From Flavobacterium sp. LC2016-12 (GTDB taxonomy: Bacteria > Bacteroidota > Bacteroidia > Flavobacteriales > Flavobacteriaceae): a stretch of DNA of 64,000 nucleotides. Numbering within the stretch: position 1 is the first letter of the stretch; each line of letters begins with the position of its first letter. The translations under genes and the position numbers were made by a program. Below, one piece after another: positions 1 to 8,179 of the stretch. Under the pieces are notes generated by a model, which saw only the letters and a program-made list of their open reading frames with translations, was not told the DNA's origin and did no database searches. The stretch is from NCBI RefSeq assembly GCF_015351595.1, contig NZ_JADKPT010000014.1, forward strand, positions 1-64,000, written 5' to 3'.

Positions 1-1
1 T

Positions 2-33
2 AAAAACCCTGTTCTAACGAACGGGGTTTTTTG
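2..33. terminator. Rho-independent terminator at the window edge
   Basis: A long stem (AAAACCC, one mismatch, GTTC, loop TAAC, then the complement) is followed by six T. It probably ends a gene lying to the left of the window; the reverse strand also carries a T tract, so it may work both ways. Confidence 0.75.
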
Positions 34-57
34 TTTTACAATACTTTGTGTTTTTTA

Positions 58-192
58 ACCGCAAAGTGCGCTAAAATTTTACCGCAAAGGGCGCTAAGGT
101 TTTTTTAGCTGTCTGTTTACTGCTGTCATGTTAAGGTCGCAAAGCTTATTGTGGCGAACTTTGCGTAATCCCTTTGTGTTCTTTGCGGTTAA
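58..192. repeat. GCAAAG-type imperfect palindromic element, copy 1
   Basis: The ends are ACCGCAAAG and CTTTGCGGT, with a second inner pair built on TCGCAAAGCT and GCGAACTTTGCG. The same architecture recurs at 21991, 28652, 46341 and 56641. It has no coding potential, and short reading frames through it are spurious. Confidence 0.7.
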
Positions 193-313
193 ATGACAGT
201 TGCTGAGTCAAATTTCTTCTGAAAATAAAAGTATGCAGTACTCCGGATTGGAATTTGGGATTTAAAAGTTGGAATTTCTTCTGAAAACCGGACTTCTTGA
301 TCATTGTAAACCG

Positions 314-427
314 CGTTAGGGATGGGAGCGGCATCCTTTTGTGTGAATACTAAACCTCACTTTACCATAAGTCTTCTTTCCACAAAAGATATAGCGGACA
401 GCCCGGCCCGCCGCGGGAAACGCCATA
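314..427 (+). ncRNA. Flavo-1-like structured element, copy 1
   Basis: The core is GATGGGAGCGGCATCC, then the arm CTTTTGTG, a 37-base loop, the arm CACAAAAG, then ATATAGCGGACAGC and GGGAAACGCC. The outer GCGTT can pair with AACGC. Two related copies lie at 14885 and 25421, with the CTTTT stem sequence changed on both sides. I recall this layout from the Flavo-1 RNA motif but could not check the Rfam model. Whether it is transcribed is unknown. It sits upstream of the phosphatase gene. Confidence 0.45.
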
Positions 428-530
428 ACCATGTGTGTTCTTTCAATAATATATCATATTGTTTCTGTTAAATAAAAATCAATTTTGGGTTTTAATTTAG
501 CCTCGGTTAGCCATTTTAAATGTGAATCAG

Positions 531-538
531 TATTTTTG
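531..538 (+). promoter_or_regulatory. -7 promoter box for pafA
   Basis: TATTTTTG matches the Bacteroidota -7 consensus TAnnTTTG exactly and ends 21 bases before the ATG at 560. No TTG is seen at the right -33 distance. The box lies downstream of an in-frame ATG-like start at 485, which supports 560 as the true start. Confidence 0.5.
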
Positions 539-559
539 TCTAAATATTATAATTTAAGT

Positions 560-2197
560 ATGAAAAAAAGTATTGTATTGTTGACATTGTTTGTTATCTC
601 AAATTTAAGTGCTCAACAACGCCCTAAGTTGGTTGTAGGTATTGTAGTTGATCAAATGAAAATGGAATATTTATATCGGTTTTCAGATGATTTTTCACCG
701 AATGGTTTTAAGAAATTAATGAATAATGGGTATACTTTTCAGAATATGCATTATAACTATATGCCAACTTACACAGCTCCGGGACATGCTTCAATTTATA
801 CTGGTACAACACCCGCAACACATGGAATTGTAGGAAATGAGTGGTTTAGTAGAACTCTTGGCAAAGAAATGTATTGCACAGATGATGCTAGTGTGAAAAC
901 AGTTGGAGATGGAACAGTTGAAGAAGGAGCAATGTCTCCAAAAAATCTTCAAAGTACCACTATTACGGATGAAGTAAGAATGGCTACCAATTTTGAAGGT
1001 AAAGTTATTGGAATGAGTCTTAAAGACCGTGGTGCAATTTTGCCAGCAGGTCATTTTGCTAACTGGGCTTTTTGGTATAGTAAAACTGGCTCTTTTATTT
1101 CTAGCACTTTTTATGGTGAAAAACTGCCGGAATGGGTGACTCAGTTTAATAATGAGAAACATTATATGCCCTATATAAAGAAAGGTTGGGATTTATACAA
1201 ACCAGCTTCGACTTATAATGAAAGTTTACCTGACAATAATCCTTATGAAGGTAAGCTATATGGTAGTGCCGCGCCAGTTTTTCCATATGATTTGAAAACA
1301 ATGTATGAAAAAAATGATGCAGGTGTAATAAGAGCTACTCCTTTTGGTAATGATTTATTAGCTGAGTTTGCTAAAAAAGCTATCGAAAAAGAAGAATTAG
1401 GAAGGGATAATATCACTGATTTTTTAACGGTTAGTTTTTCATCAACAGACTACGTTGGGCATTTATTAGGGCCACGTTCGATGGAACTTCAAGATACTTA
1501 TTTAAGATTGGACCAAACGATTGCCGACTTCTTAGCTTATTTAGATAAAAGGGTTGGAAAAGGTAACTATTTACTTTTCTTGACAGCGGATCATGCAGGT
1601 GCTGAAAATGTTATTTACTTAAAAGATCGTAAATACAATGTCGATAATTATCCGTCAAAAGACTTCAGAAAAAATCTACAGGATTTTTCAGTAAAAACTT
1701 TTGGCGTTGATTTACTTTTAAACTATTCTAACTTTAATATCTTCTTTAATAAACAAATAATTAAAGATAAAGGTTTGGATTTAGTAAAAGTAAAACAAGC
1801 TTTTAAAGACTACATGATTTCACTACCACAGATTAAGAAAGTCTATACAGAAGAAGAAATTTTAGCTAATTCCGGAAATGATTACTATCTAAATTTTGTG
1901 GCAAAAGGGTATGATGTTACTCAGGATGGGGATATGGTTATCATCAATAAACCTGGAGATATGGAATATTCGGTTACTGGAACTTCTCACGGAACTCCGT
2001 ATAGTTATGATACTCATGTACCTGCTATTTTTTATGGTTGGCACATTAAAAAGGGTGAATCATATGATAAAAAAGCAATTACTGAAATTGCTCCAACAAT
2101 TGCTCAAAAAATTAAAGTTAGTTTTCCGAATGGAACAGAAGCAAAAGTGTTGCAAGAAGTTTTAGATGAGAAAATCGAGGTAAGCGAGAAAAAATAA
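560..2197 (+). CDS. pafA: PafA-type alkaline phosphatase (phosphomonoesterase)
   Basis: Secreted or periplasmic zinc enzyme that releases phosphate from monoesters. The 545-residue protein has a signal peptide (MKKSIVLLTLFVISNLSAQ). Conserved points are Asp in GIVVDQM, the nucleophile Thr72 in TAPGHAS, Asn93 in VGNEW, and Lys155/Arg157 in LKDRGAI, with later metal ligands in STDYVGH, ADHAGA and TSHGTP. Thr72, Asn93, Lys155 and Arg157 each sit exactly seven positions before the Elizabethkingia PafA residues T79, N100, K162 and R164, which favours monoesterase over NPP-type diesterase activity. The start at 560 is chosen because the signal peptide begins there and a -7 box lies just upstream. 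It is transcribed alone and ends at a terminator. Confidence 0.92.
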   Translation: MKKSIVLLTLFVISNLSAQQRPKLVVGIVVDQMKMEYLYRFSDDFSPNGFKKLMNNGYTFQNMHYNYMPTYTAPGHASIYTGTTPATHGIVGNEWFSRTLGKEMYCTDDASVKTVGDGTVEEGAMSPKNLQSTTITDEVRMATNFEGKVIGMSLKDRGAILPAGHFANWAFWYSKTGSFISSTFYGEKLPEWVTQFNNEKHYMPYIKKGWDLYKPASTYNESLPDNNPYEGKLYGSAAPVFPYDLKTMYEKNDAGVIRATPFGNDLLAEFAKKAIEKEELGRDNITDFLTVSFSSTDYVGHLLGPRSMELQDTYLRLDQTIADFLAYLDKRVGKGNYLLFLTADHAGAENVIYLKDRKYNVDNYPSKDFRKNLQDFSVKTFGVDLLLNYSNFNIFFNKQIIKDKGLDLVKVKQAFKDYMISLPQIKKVYTEEEILANSGNDYYLNFVAKGYDVTQDGDMVIINKPGDMEYSVTGTSHGTPYSYDTHVPAIFYGWHIKKGESYDKKAITEIAPTIAQKIKVSFPNGTEAKVLQEVLDEKIEVSEKK

Positions 2198-2216
2198 TTT
2201 TCTATTCCTATAAAGT

Positions 2217-2248
2217 AAAACCTGTCATATTTTATGGCAGGTTTTTTT
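2217..2248 (+). terminator. Terminator after pafA
   Basis: The stem ACCTGTCATA / TATGGCAGGT with a TTT loop is followed by seven T, twenty bases after the pafA stop. Confidence 0.8.
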
Positions 2249-2256
2249 ATGCACCA

Positions 2257-2293
2257 AAAAAAAGGCTTTTCATTTAAGAAAAGCCTTTTTGAG
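2257..2293. terminator. Bidirectional terminator between pafA and ald
   Basis: AAAGGCTTTTC and GAAAAGCCTTT form a perfect stem with A and T tracts on both sides. It suits transcripts of pafA from the left and ald from the right. Confidence 0.75.
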
Positions 2294-2329
2294 TAGTGTT
2301 TTTAGTAAGCACTTATTATAATGTTAGCA

Positions 2330-3448
2330 CTATGCGTTTGCTAACACTAATTCTTCGTTAAAAGGAAGATTCCAAGCCTCTGCAACTCCTTTGTAAAGAA
2401 TTTTTCCATTAGCAATGTTTAATCCTTTTTTCAATTCTTCATTTTCGTTACAAGCTTTTTCCCATCCTTTGTTTGCTAGTTGTACAGCATATGGTAAAGT
2501 AGCATTTGTTAAAGCTAAAGTTGATGTATAAGGAACAGCTCCAGGCATATTAGCTACACAGTAGTGAACGATATCATCAATAATGAAAGTTGGATTTTCG
2601 TGTGTTGTAGGAGTACAAGTTTCGATACATCCTCCTTGATCCACAGCAACATCAACAACAACAGTTCCTGGACGCATTAATTTAAGCATGTCACGAGTGA
2701 TTAAGTGAGGTGCTTTTGCTCCTGGAATTAAAACAGCTCCAACAATTAAATCTGCGTCTTTAATTGCTCTCGTGATATTATAATGGTTTGACATTTCTGT
2801 ATTTACGTTTGCTGGCATAATATCGTCAAGCTGACGTAAACGTGGCAAACTTAAATCCATAATAGTTACTTGTGCTCCTAAACCAGCAGCCATTTTTGCA
2901 GCTTGCGTTCCAACGATTCCTCCACCTAAAACTAATACTTTAGCTGGCGGTACACCTGGAACACCACCTAAAAGAATTCCTCTTCCTTTTAATGGTTTTT
3001 CAAGGTATTTTGCTCCTTGTTGAATTGCCATACGACCTGCAACTTCAGACATTGGAACTAATAACGGTAAACTACGATCTGCTTTTTCAACTGTCTCATA
3101 AGCTAAACAAACGGCACCTTTTTCAAGCATTGCATGTGTTAATGGCTCAGATGAAGCAAAGTGAAAGTATGTGAAAAGCAATTGATCTTTTTTGATTAAA
3201 GGATATTCAGAAGCAATTGGTTCTTTTACTTTAATGATCATCTCTGCGATAGCATAAACTTCTTCAATAGTTCCTAAAACTACTGCTCCTGCAGTTGCAT
3301 ATTCATCATCACTAAATCCACTTCCTATACCTGCAGTTGCTTGAACATAAACTGTATGTCCATGTTTTTTCATCTCAGAAACACCAGCTGGAGTTAATGC
3401 TACACGATTTTCGTTATTTTTTATTTCTTTTGGAACACCTATTATCAT
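2330..3448 (-). CDS. ald: Alanine dehydrogenase
   Basis: Converts L-alanine to pyruvate and ammonia with NAD in the cytoplasm. The 372-residue protein is full length for the family. The N-terminal signature MIIGVPKEIKNNENRVALTP is near-invariant in Ald. The NAD-binding stretch VLVLGGGIVGTQAAKMAAGLGA and the conserved VPMSEVAGRMA and ANMPGAVPYTST blocks are all present. It is divergent from an Lrp/AsnC regulator 203 bp away, the arrangement known for Lrp-family control of ald (AldR in actinobacteria); regulation here is inferred. The start ATG gives the canonical N-terminus. Confidence 0.96.
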   Translation of the reverse strand: MIIGVPKEIKNNENRVALTPAGVSEMKKHGHTVYVQATAGIGSGFSDDEYATAGAVVLGTIEEVYAIAEMIIKVKEPIASEYPLIKKDQLLFTYFHFASSEPLTHAMLEKGAVCLAYETVEKADRSLPLLVPMSEVAGRMAIQQGAKYLEKPLKGRGILLGGVPGVPPAKVLVLGGGIVGTQAAKMAAGLGAQVTIMDLSLPRLRQLDDIMPANVNTEMSNHYNITRAIKDADLIVGAVLIPGAKAPHLITRDMLKLMRPGTVVVDVAVDQGGCIETCTPTTHENPTFIIDDIVHYCVANMPGAVPYTSTLALTNATLPYAVQLANKGWEKACNENEELKKGLNIANGKILYKGVAEAWNLPFNEELVLANA

Positions 3449-3488
3449 CTTGTTATATTTTTTTGTTTTTTTTCTTGAATTTGTTTTA

Positions 3489-3496
3489 CAAAGCTA
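3489..3496 (-). promoter_or_regulatory. -7 promoter box for ald
   Basis: Read on the minus strand, this is TAGCTTTG, an exact TAnnTTTG match 40 bases before the ald ATG. No convincing TTG -33 element is seen. The flanking 3500-3600 stretch is very AT-rich and is a plausible Lrp-binding zone. Confidence 0.45.
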
Positions 3497-3636
3497 CTGA
3501 TAGAGAATATATTATTGATATTAGACTTATAAATAAGAAAATATTATTTTATTTTATACTTTTACAGAAAAATATTCTTTTTGCATAGGTTTGGACTTCT
3601 CAAAAAAGAAAAAAAGACTAAATTTTACTAATTAAA

Positions 3637-3648
3637 GAAAACGTTTTC
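3637..3648. promoter_or_regulatory. 12-bp perfect palindrome before the Lrp start
   Basis: GAAAACGTTTTC is a perfect palindrome ending three bases before the ATG at 3652. Its position would let a bound protein block initiation, so it is a candidate operator, perhaps for autoregulation. Confidence 0.35.
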
Positions 3649-3651
3649 GTT

Positions 3652-4110
3652 ATGGCTTTAGATGAAATTGACAAAAAAATCCTACGACTTTTACAGGAAA
3701 ATGCCCATTATACTTTAAAGGACATCGCAAATAAAATAAATTTGTCCCTTACACCTGTTCATGATAGGGTTAAACGCCTTGAAAAAGAGGGAGTTATAGA
3801 GAAGTATGTTTCGATTTTAAACAAGAAAAAACTCGGAAATAATCTTACTGTTTATTGTCAGGTTACTTTAACAAAACAGACTTATGATACTTCTGAAGGG
3901 TTTAATCAATCCATACTTAATTTACCGGAAGTTGTTGAATGTAATTACGTTTCTGGTAATTTTGATTATATGCTTAAAATCATTATTCCTGATATGGAAA
4001 GCTATCATCATTTTCATCAGAAAAAATTATCTGTTTTACCTGAAGTATCTTTAATCAACACTGTTTTTGTGATTTCAGAGGTAAAAAGCACGACAGTTCT
4101 TCCAATTTAA
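3652..4110 (+). CDS. Lrp/AsnC-family transcriptional regulator
   Basis: A 152-residue protein with the two expected parts: an N-terminal winged HTH (about residues 4-60, with LDEIDKKILRLLQENA and the recognition segment around LSLTPVHDRVKRLE) and a C-terminal RAM/AsnC effector domain (about 66-150, containing VVECNYVSGNFDYMLKI). Lrp-family proteins bind amino acids and control their metabolism. Its divergent position beside ald suggests that alanine is the signal and ald the target. Lrp, AsnC and AldR cannot be told apart from sequence alone, so no symbol is given. Confidence 0.93.
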   Translation: MALDEIDKKILRLLQENAHYTLKDIANKINLSLTPVHDRVKRLEKEGVIEKYVSILNKKKLGNNLTVYCQVTLTKQTYDTSEGFNQSILNLPEVVECNYVSGNFDYMLKIIIPDMESYHHFHQKKLSVLPEVSLINTVFVISEVKSTTVLPI

Positions 4111-4118
4111 AACAACAA

Positions 4119-4145
4119 AAAGCCATCAAGAAAACTTGATGGTCT
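4119..4145 (-). terminator. Terminator downstream of gap
   Basis: CCATCAAG and CTTGATGG enclose AAAA. On the minus strand the stem is followed by CTTTTTGTTGTTTT, a good T tract, so it ends the gap transcript; it may also slow lrp transcription from the other side. Confidence 0.7.
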
Positions 4146-4170
4146 TAAGAATGGTTGGTTTGGTTTTATA

Positions 4171-5619
4171 TTAATAATAAGTAAAACGTCTCACTTTAGC
4201 AATATACTTTGCTAAACGGATTACTTGATGACTGTAGCCATATTCGTTATCGTACCAAATATAAAGCACGATGTTTTTTCCATCCTTAGAAACAATTGTT
4301 GCATTGCTATCATAAATTGATGGAGCAGAAGTTCCTACTATATCAGAAGAAACCAATTCATTATTTAAGGAATATTTAATTTGTTCTACAAGTTCACCTT
4401 CTAAAGCGTATTTTTTCATGATTTTATTGATGGCTGGTATAGAGGTTGCTTTTTTAACTTCTAAGTTTAGTACCACCAACGATCCGTTTGGAACTGGAAC
4501 TCTAATAGCATTTGAAGTTAATTTTCCTTCAAGGGATGGAATTGCTTTTGAAACTGCAGTTCCGGCACCAGTTTCGGTAATTACCATATTTAATGCAGCA
4601 GCTCTTCCGCGACGGTATTTTTTATGCATATTGTCAACCAGATTCTGATCGTTTGTATAAGCATGAATGGTTTCTAAGTGACCTTTTGCAACTCCTAAAG
4701 TGTCTTCAATAACTTTTAAAATTGGCGTTATAGCGTTTGTAGTGCAGGATGCTGCAGAAAAAATATTTATTTCGTCCGGGTTGTATTCGTTATGATTAAC
4801 CCCATGAACGATATTTGGAACTCCTTTTCCAGGTGCCGTCAATAAAACTTTGCTAACTCCATTTGAAGTTAAATGCCTTTTTAGAGTCTCCTCTGTTGTA
4901 AAGGCACCAGTATTATCAATAACTAAGGCATCATTGATTCCGTATTGTGTGTAATCTATTTCTTCCGGAGTATTAGCGTTTATAATGTGAACGGTGGTTC
5001 CGTTAATGATTAAAGCATTATTCTTTGAATCTGCAGTAACAGATCCCTGAAAATCGCCATGAATTGAATCATAACGCAATAGAGAAGCTCGTTTCTCTAA
5101 AGTTGCAGCATCACTTTTATCACGGGTTACAATTGCTCTCAAACGCAATTGGTTTCCTTTACCGGTTTTTGACATTAATTCTCTGGCTAACAAACGTCCA
5201 ATTCTTCCAAAGCCGTATAAGACAACATCTTTTGGCTGAATTTCTTTGGTTGATTTAGCTTTTTTTAGTTTTTCCATTACAAAATATCTTGCGTCCGGAT
5301 ATTTTTCTTCTTCTAAAAGATATTCGTAGGTAAGTTTTCCTAAATCTAATTTGGCAGGTGGAAAATCTAAGGACAAAATTACTTTTGCAATTTCAACAGA
5401 ATCAAAAACACTGATAGGTTTACCGACGAATTCGCCTGCGTATTGATGTAAATTGATTATGTCACTGACATTTTTATCCAATAATTGGTTTTTAAATAAA
5501 ACCATTTCGATGGATTTGTCGTACCATAAATCACTTATGACTTTTATTAATTCGACACCAGCTCTTCTTCGGTCGACTTGTAACGATACCTCTTTTTGGT
5601 ACAAACTTTTTTTACTCAT
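4171..5619 (-). CDS. gap: Glyceraldehyde-3-phosphate dehydrogenase, N-terminally extended
   Basis: Oxidative phosphorylation of glyceraldehyde-3-phosphate in glycolysis. The Rossmann start YGFGRIGRLLA appears only at residue 135, and the catalytic Cys292 lies in SAASCTTNAITP, followed by the His-containing LETIHAYTNDQNL. The 482 residues exceed the usual 330-340 because of an extra 130-residue N-terminal region that looks helical and charged, ending in EEEKYPDARYFVMEKLKKAK. From memory, this long form is widespread in Bacteroidota. The function of the extension is unknown. Monocistronic, with its own terminator and a -7 box upstream. Confidence 0.93.
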   Translation of the reverse strand: MSKKSLYQKEVSLQVDRRRAGVELIKVISDLWYDKSIEMVLFKNQLLDKNVSDIINLHQYAGEFVGKPISVFDSVEIAKVILSLDFPPAKLDLGKLTYEYLLEEEKYPDARYFVMEKLKKAKSTKEIQPKDVVLYGFGRIGRLLARELMSKTGKGNQLRLRAIVTRDKSDAATLEKRASLLRYDSIHGDFQGSVTADSKNNALIINGTTVHIINANTPEEIDYTQYGINDALVIDNTGAFTTEETLKRHLTSNGVSKVLLTAPGKGVPNIVHGVNHNEYNPDEINIFSAASCTTNAITPILKVIEDTLGVAKGHLETIHAYTNDQNLVDNMHKKYRRGRAAALNMVITETGAGTAVSKAIPSLEGKLTSNAIRVPVPNGSLVVLNLEVKKATSIPAINKIMKKYALEGELVEQIKYSLNNELVSSDIVGTSAPSIYDSNATIVSKDGKNIVLYIWYDNEYGYSHQVIRLAKYIAKVRRFTYY

Positions 5620-5668
5620 AATTGATTAAATTGAAAAAATAAAATGCTCACTATTTTAAAATTTTGCG

Positions 5669-5676
5669 CAAAAGTA
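5669..5676 (-). promoter_or_regulatory. -7 promoter box for gap
   Basis: On the minus strand this reads TACTTTTG, an exact TAnnTTTG match 50 bases before the gap start. No -33 TTG is apparent. Confidence 0.45.
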
Positions 5677-5726
5677 TCCATTTCAATCGATTTCGTAAAC
5701 TATTTTATGATTTATTTTTGAAAATA

Positions 5727-5758
5727 AAAAAGCCACCTTAATTTCTTAAGATGGCTTT
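5727..5758. terminator. Bidirectional terminator after htrA
   Basis: AAAAAGCCACCTTAA and TTAAGATGGCTTT pair with one mismatch around TTTC; the minus-strand side has the longer T tract. It is followed by a short ACAGTTTTC/GAAAACTGT repeat before the htrA stop. Confidence 0.65.
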
Positions 5759-5823
5759 AAGGATTTTCAGTCTTAGCTACAGTTTTTATTTTTTTAGCTG
5801 AAAACTGTGACTAATAAGTGTGA

Positions 5824-7224
5824 CTAAATAATTATTCTGAAGATTTCTCCATTTCTATTTATCATTTCGATGCGGACACTTTGTCCTTCGTCTTTTTTAC
5901 TTAACAGTTTCGAAACGGTTTCAACATTTGTAGCTTTAACATTATCGATACTTAAAATAATATTGCCTTGCAATTCATTTTGATATTGCATTAAATGATC
6001 ATTGGTTATGTTTTTAATTTTTACACCATAATCAATTCTGAATTTCTTTTTGTCAGCGGCATCGATATTTTCTAATTCTATTCCTTTAAACTCAGTGCTA
6101 AAGAATTCATTTTTACTTAAAGTTACCGGAACAGTTTTCGTTTGTCCATCTTTCATATAAGTAACTTTGACAACATCGTTTGGTCGTTTTGTATTAATAT
6201 AACCTGAAAGATCAGCATAAGTTGCAATGTTTTGATCATCTAGTTTTACGATAATGTCACCTTTTGAAAGCCCAGCTTTTTCAGCTCCGGAATTTTTAGA
6301 AACTTTACTGATATAAAATCCTTGTGTTTGAGTTACGCCTAATTCTTTTGAAGCAGTGCTGTTTAATTCGCCACCTTCAACACCTAGAATTCCTCGTTGA
6401 ACATTTCCGAATTCCATAATATCTTCGATAATTTTTCTCGCAATATTAGATGGAACCGCAAATGAATACCCAACATAAGAGCCTGTCATTGATGAAATCA
6501 TCGTATTGATTCCAATTAATTCTCCTCGTGTATTTACTAACGCTCCACCGCTATTTCCTGGGTTTACAGCTGCATCAGTCTGAATAAAAGACTGAATTCC
6601 GCTAGTATCTAAGTTTCTGGCTTTCGCCGAAACAATTCCGGCAGTTACGGTTGAAGTTAAGTTGTAAGGATTACCAACTGCCAAAACCCATTCGCCAATT
6701 TTTACATTATCAGAATTAGCAAAAGCAGTATAGGGTAGTTTTTCATCGGCATTGATTTTCAATAGAGCAATGTCCATTTTTGAATCGGTGCCGATCAATT
6801 TTGCGGTATATGATTTCTTGTTGTTTAAGGTAATTTCAATTTCAGAAGCATCTTTAATCACGTGATTGTTCGTCACGATATATCCATCTTCAGAAATAAT
6901 AACACCAGAACCAGTTCCTACTTGTTCCTGTTGTTGTTGACCACCGTATCCATAGAAAAATTCCATCATCGGATTGCTGACTGTTCTTCTCGAAACATTT
7001 TTTACGTGAACAACAGTATGAATTGTCTTATCTGCAGCAGCAGTAAAATCAACCGTTTCAGCTGATAATGCAACATTTCTGCCAAATGAATTTGGGGCTA
7101 AAGTAACAACAGAATTTTCTCTTCCAAAAAAAGAATTGTTGCCATCAAATAATAATTTGTAAGCACCAAGTGTAGTAGCACCACTTAGTAATGACACTAA
7201 AAATAAGCTTGAAAATCTTTTCAT
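5824..7224 (-). CDS. htrA: HtrA/Deg-type periplasmic serine protease
   Basis: Degrades or refolds misfolded envelope proteins. An N-terminal hydrophobic segment (residues 4-25) serves as signal or anchor. The trypsin-like domain has the triad His121 (VTNNHVI), Asp151 (SKMDIALLKI) and Ser225 (NPGNSGGAL). A glycine- and glutamine-rich LA-loop (YGYGGQQQQEQ) sits at 91-101. A PDZ domain follows at about 285-365, and a second, weaker PDZ-like domain occupies about 375-466. The 466-residue length fits DegP/DegQ. DegP, DegQ and DegS cannot be separated from sequence. Divergent from dapF with 138 bp between. Confidence 0.93.
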   Translation of the reverse strand: MKRFSSLFLVSLLSGATTLGAYKLLFDGNNSFFGRENSVVTLAPNSFGRNVALSAETVDFTAAADKTIHTVVHVKNVSRRTVSNPMMEFFYGYGGQQQQEQVGTGSGVIISEDGYIVTNNHVIKDASEIEITLNNKKSYTAKLIGTDSKMDIALLKINADEKLPYTAFANSDNVKIGEWVLAVGNPYNLTSTVTAGIVSAKARNLDTSGIQSFIQTDAAVNPGNSGGALVNTRGELIGINTMISSMTGSYVGYSFAVPSNIARKIIEDIMEFGNVQRGILGVEGGELNSTASKELGVTQTQGFYISKVSKNSGAEKAGLSKGDIIVKLDDQNIATYADLSGYINTKRPNDVVKVTYMKDGQTKTVPVTLSKNEFFSTEFKGIELENIDAADKKKFRIDYGVKIKNITNDHLMQYQNELQGNIILSIDNVKATNVETVSKLLSKKDEGQSVRIEMINRNGEIFRIII

Positions 7225-7334
7225 AATTAGGATTTATGTTTAAGTTACTAACGTAAAATTAAAGGAAAAAATTATTTCAAAAAATGCTTTAACGCTCTTT
7301 AACATTGATTAACATTTCATTAATTAATAGTTCG

Positions 7335-7342
7335 TACTTTTG
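7335..7342 (+). promoter_or_regulatory. -7 promoter box for the dapF operon
   Basis: TACTTTTG, an exact TAnnTTTG match, ends 20 bases before the dapF ATG. It is embedded in the small palindrome GTAC-TTTT-GTAC. The nearest TTG (7305) is 27 bp away, longer than the usual spacing. Confidence 0.5.
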
Positions 7343-7362
7343 TACTTATTAATAGACTAAAA

Positions 7363-8145
7363 ATGCAAATAGAATTTTATAAATATCAAGGTACGGGCAA
7401 TGATTTTGTGATGATTGACAATCGTACTAATTTTTTCCCAAAAGAAGATATTCAACTGATTGAGCAATTGTGCGACAGAAGATTTGGAATTGGCGCTGAC
7501 GGACTTATTTTATTAGAAAATGATTCGGATACTGATTTCAGAATGGTTTATTACAATTCTGACGGGAACGAAAGTTCGATGTGCGGTAATGGTGGTCGTT
7601 GTTTAGTAGCTTTTGCTAATCAATTAGGCGTAATCAACAGTCAGGCAATTTTTATGGCAACCGATGGTTTGCATCACGCTTCTGTTGGAGATGATGGTAT
7701 TGTTTCTTTGCAAATGATTGATGTTGATGAAATACAAAAGAAAGATTCTTATACTTTTTTGAATACTGGTTCACCACATCACGTGCAGATTGTTGAAGAT
7801 TTGAAAAATTATAATGTAAAAGATAGCGGAGCATCGATTCGTTACGGTGAACTATATGGAGAAAAAGGAAGCAATGTTAATTTTGTAAAGAAAATTGATG
7901 AGGATACTTTTTCAGTCCGTACTTATGAAAGAGGTGTTGAAGATGAAACTCTGGCCTGTGGGACAGGAGTAACTGCGGTTGCAATTGCAATGAATGCGAC
8001 TGGAGAAACGGATAAAACATCTATCAATTTAAATGTTGAAGGAGGAAAGCTAAATGTTTCTTTTGATAAAATGGGAGATCATTTTACCAATGTTTTCTTA
8101 AACGGCCCGGCAAAATTTGTTTTTAAAGGCAGTATTGAAATCTAA
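7363..8145 (+). CDS. dapF: Diaminopimelate epimerase
   Basis: Interconverts LL- and meso-diaminopimelate for lysine and peptidoglycan synthesis. The protein is 260 residues. Both catalytic cysteines are present in their family motifs: Cys74 in MCGNGGRC and Cys199 in LACGTGVTA. The N-terminal KYQGTGNDFVMIDNR is also diagnostic. It is first in a run with a GNAT acetyltransferase and mltG, linking it to cell-wall metabolism. Its stop codon is part of the ATCTAAAA repeat that fills the gap to the next gene. Confidence 0.96.
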   Translation: MQIEFYKYQGTGNDFVMIDNRTNFFPKEDIQLIEQLCDRRFGIGADGLILLENDSDTDFRMVYYNSDGNESSMCGNGGRCLVAFANQLGVINSQAIFMATDGLHHASVGDDGIVSLQMIDVDEIQKKDSYTFLNTGSPHHVQIVEDLKNYNVKDSGASIRYGELYGEKGSNVNFVKKIDEDTFSVRTYERGVEDETLACGTGVTAVAIAMNATGETDKTSINLNVEGGKLNVSFDKMGDHFTNVFLNGPAKFVFKGSIEI

Positions 8146-8179
8146 AATATGCAATCTAAAATCTAAAATCTAAAATTAA
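8140..8179 (+). repeat. ATCTAAAA tandem repeat in the dapF-GNAT gap
   Basis: Three consecutive ATCTAAAA-type units plus one outlying unit fill the whole intercistronic gap, supply the dapF stop codon and run up to the next ATG. The same unit occurs at 26989 and 32008. Confidence 0.7.

Noticed and set aside
58..192. CRISPR-like repeats of GCAAAG units
   Set aside because: The units are inverted rather than direct, unequal in spacing, without spacers, and no cas genes are present.
146..334. 62-residue minus-strand frame in the left intergenic region
   Set aside because: It runs through the GCAAAG palindrome and the Flavo-1-like element; the codons come from repeat DNA.
485..559. Upstream start for pafA
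   Set aside because: It would add 25 residues before a normal signal peptide and begins upstream of the -7 box at 531.
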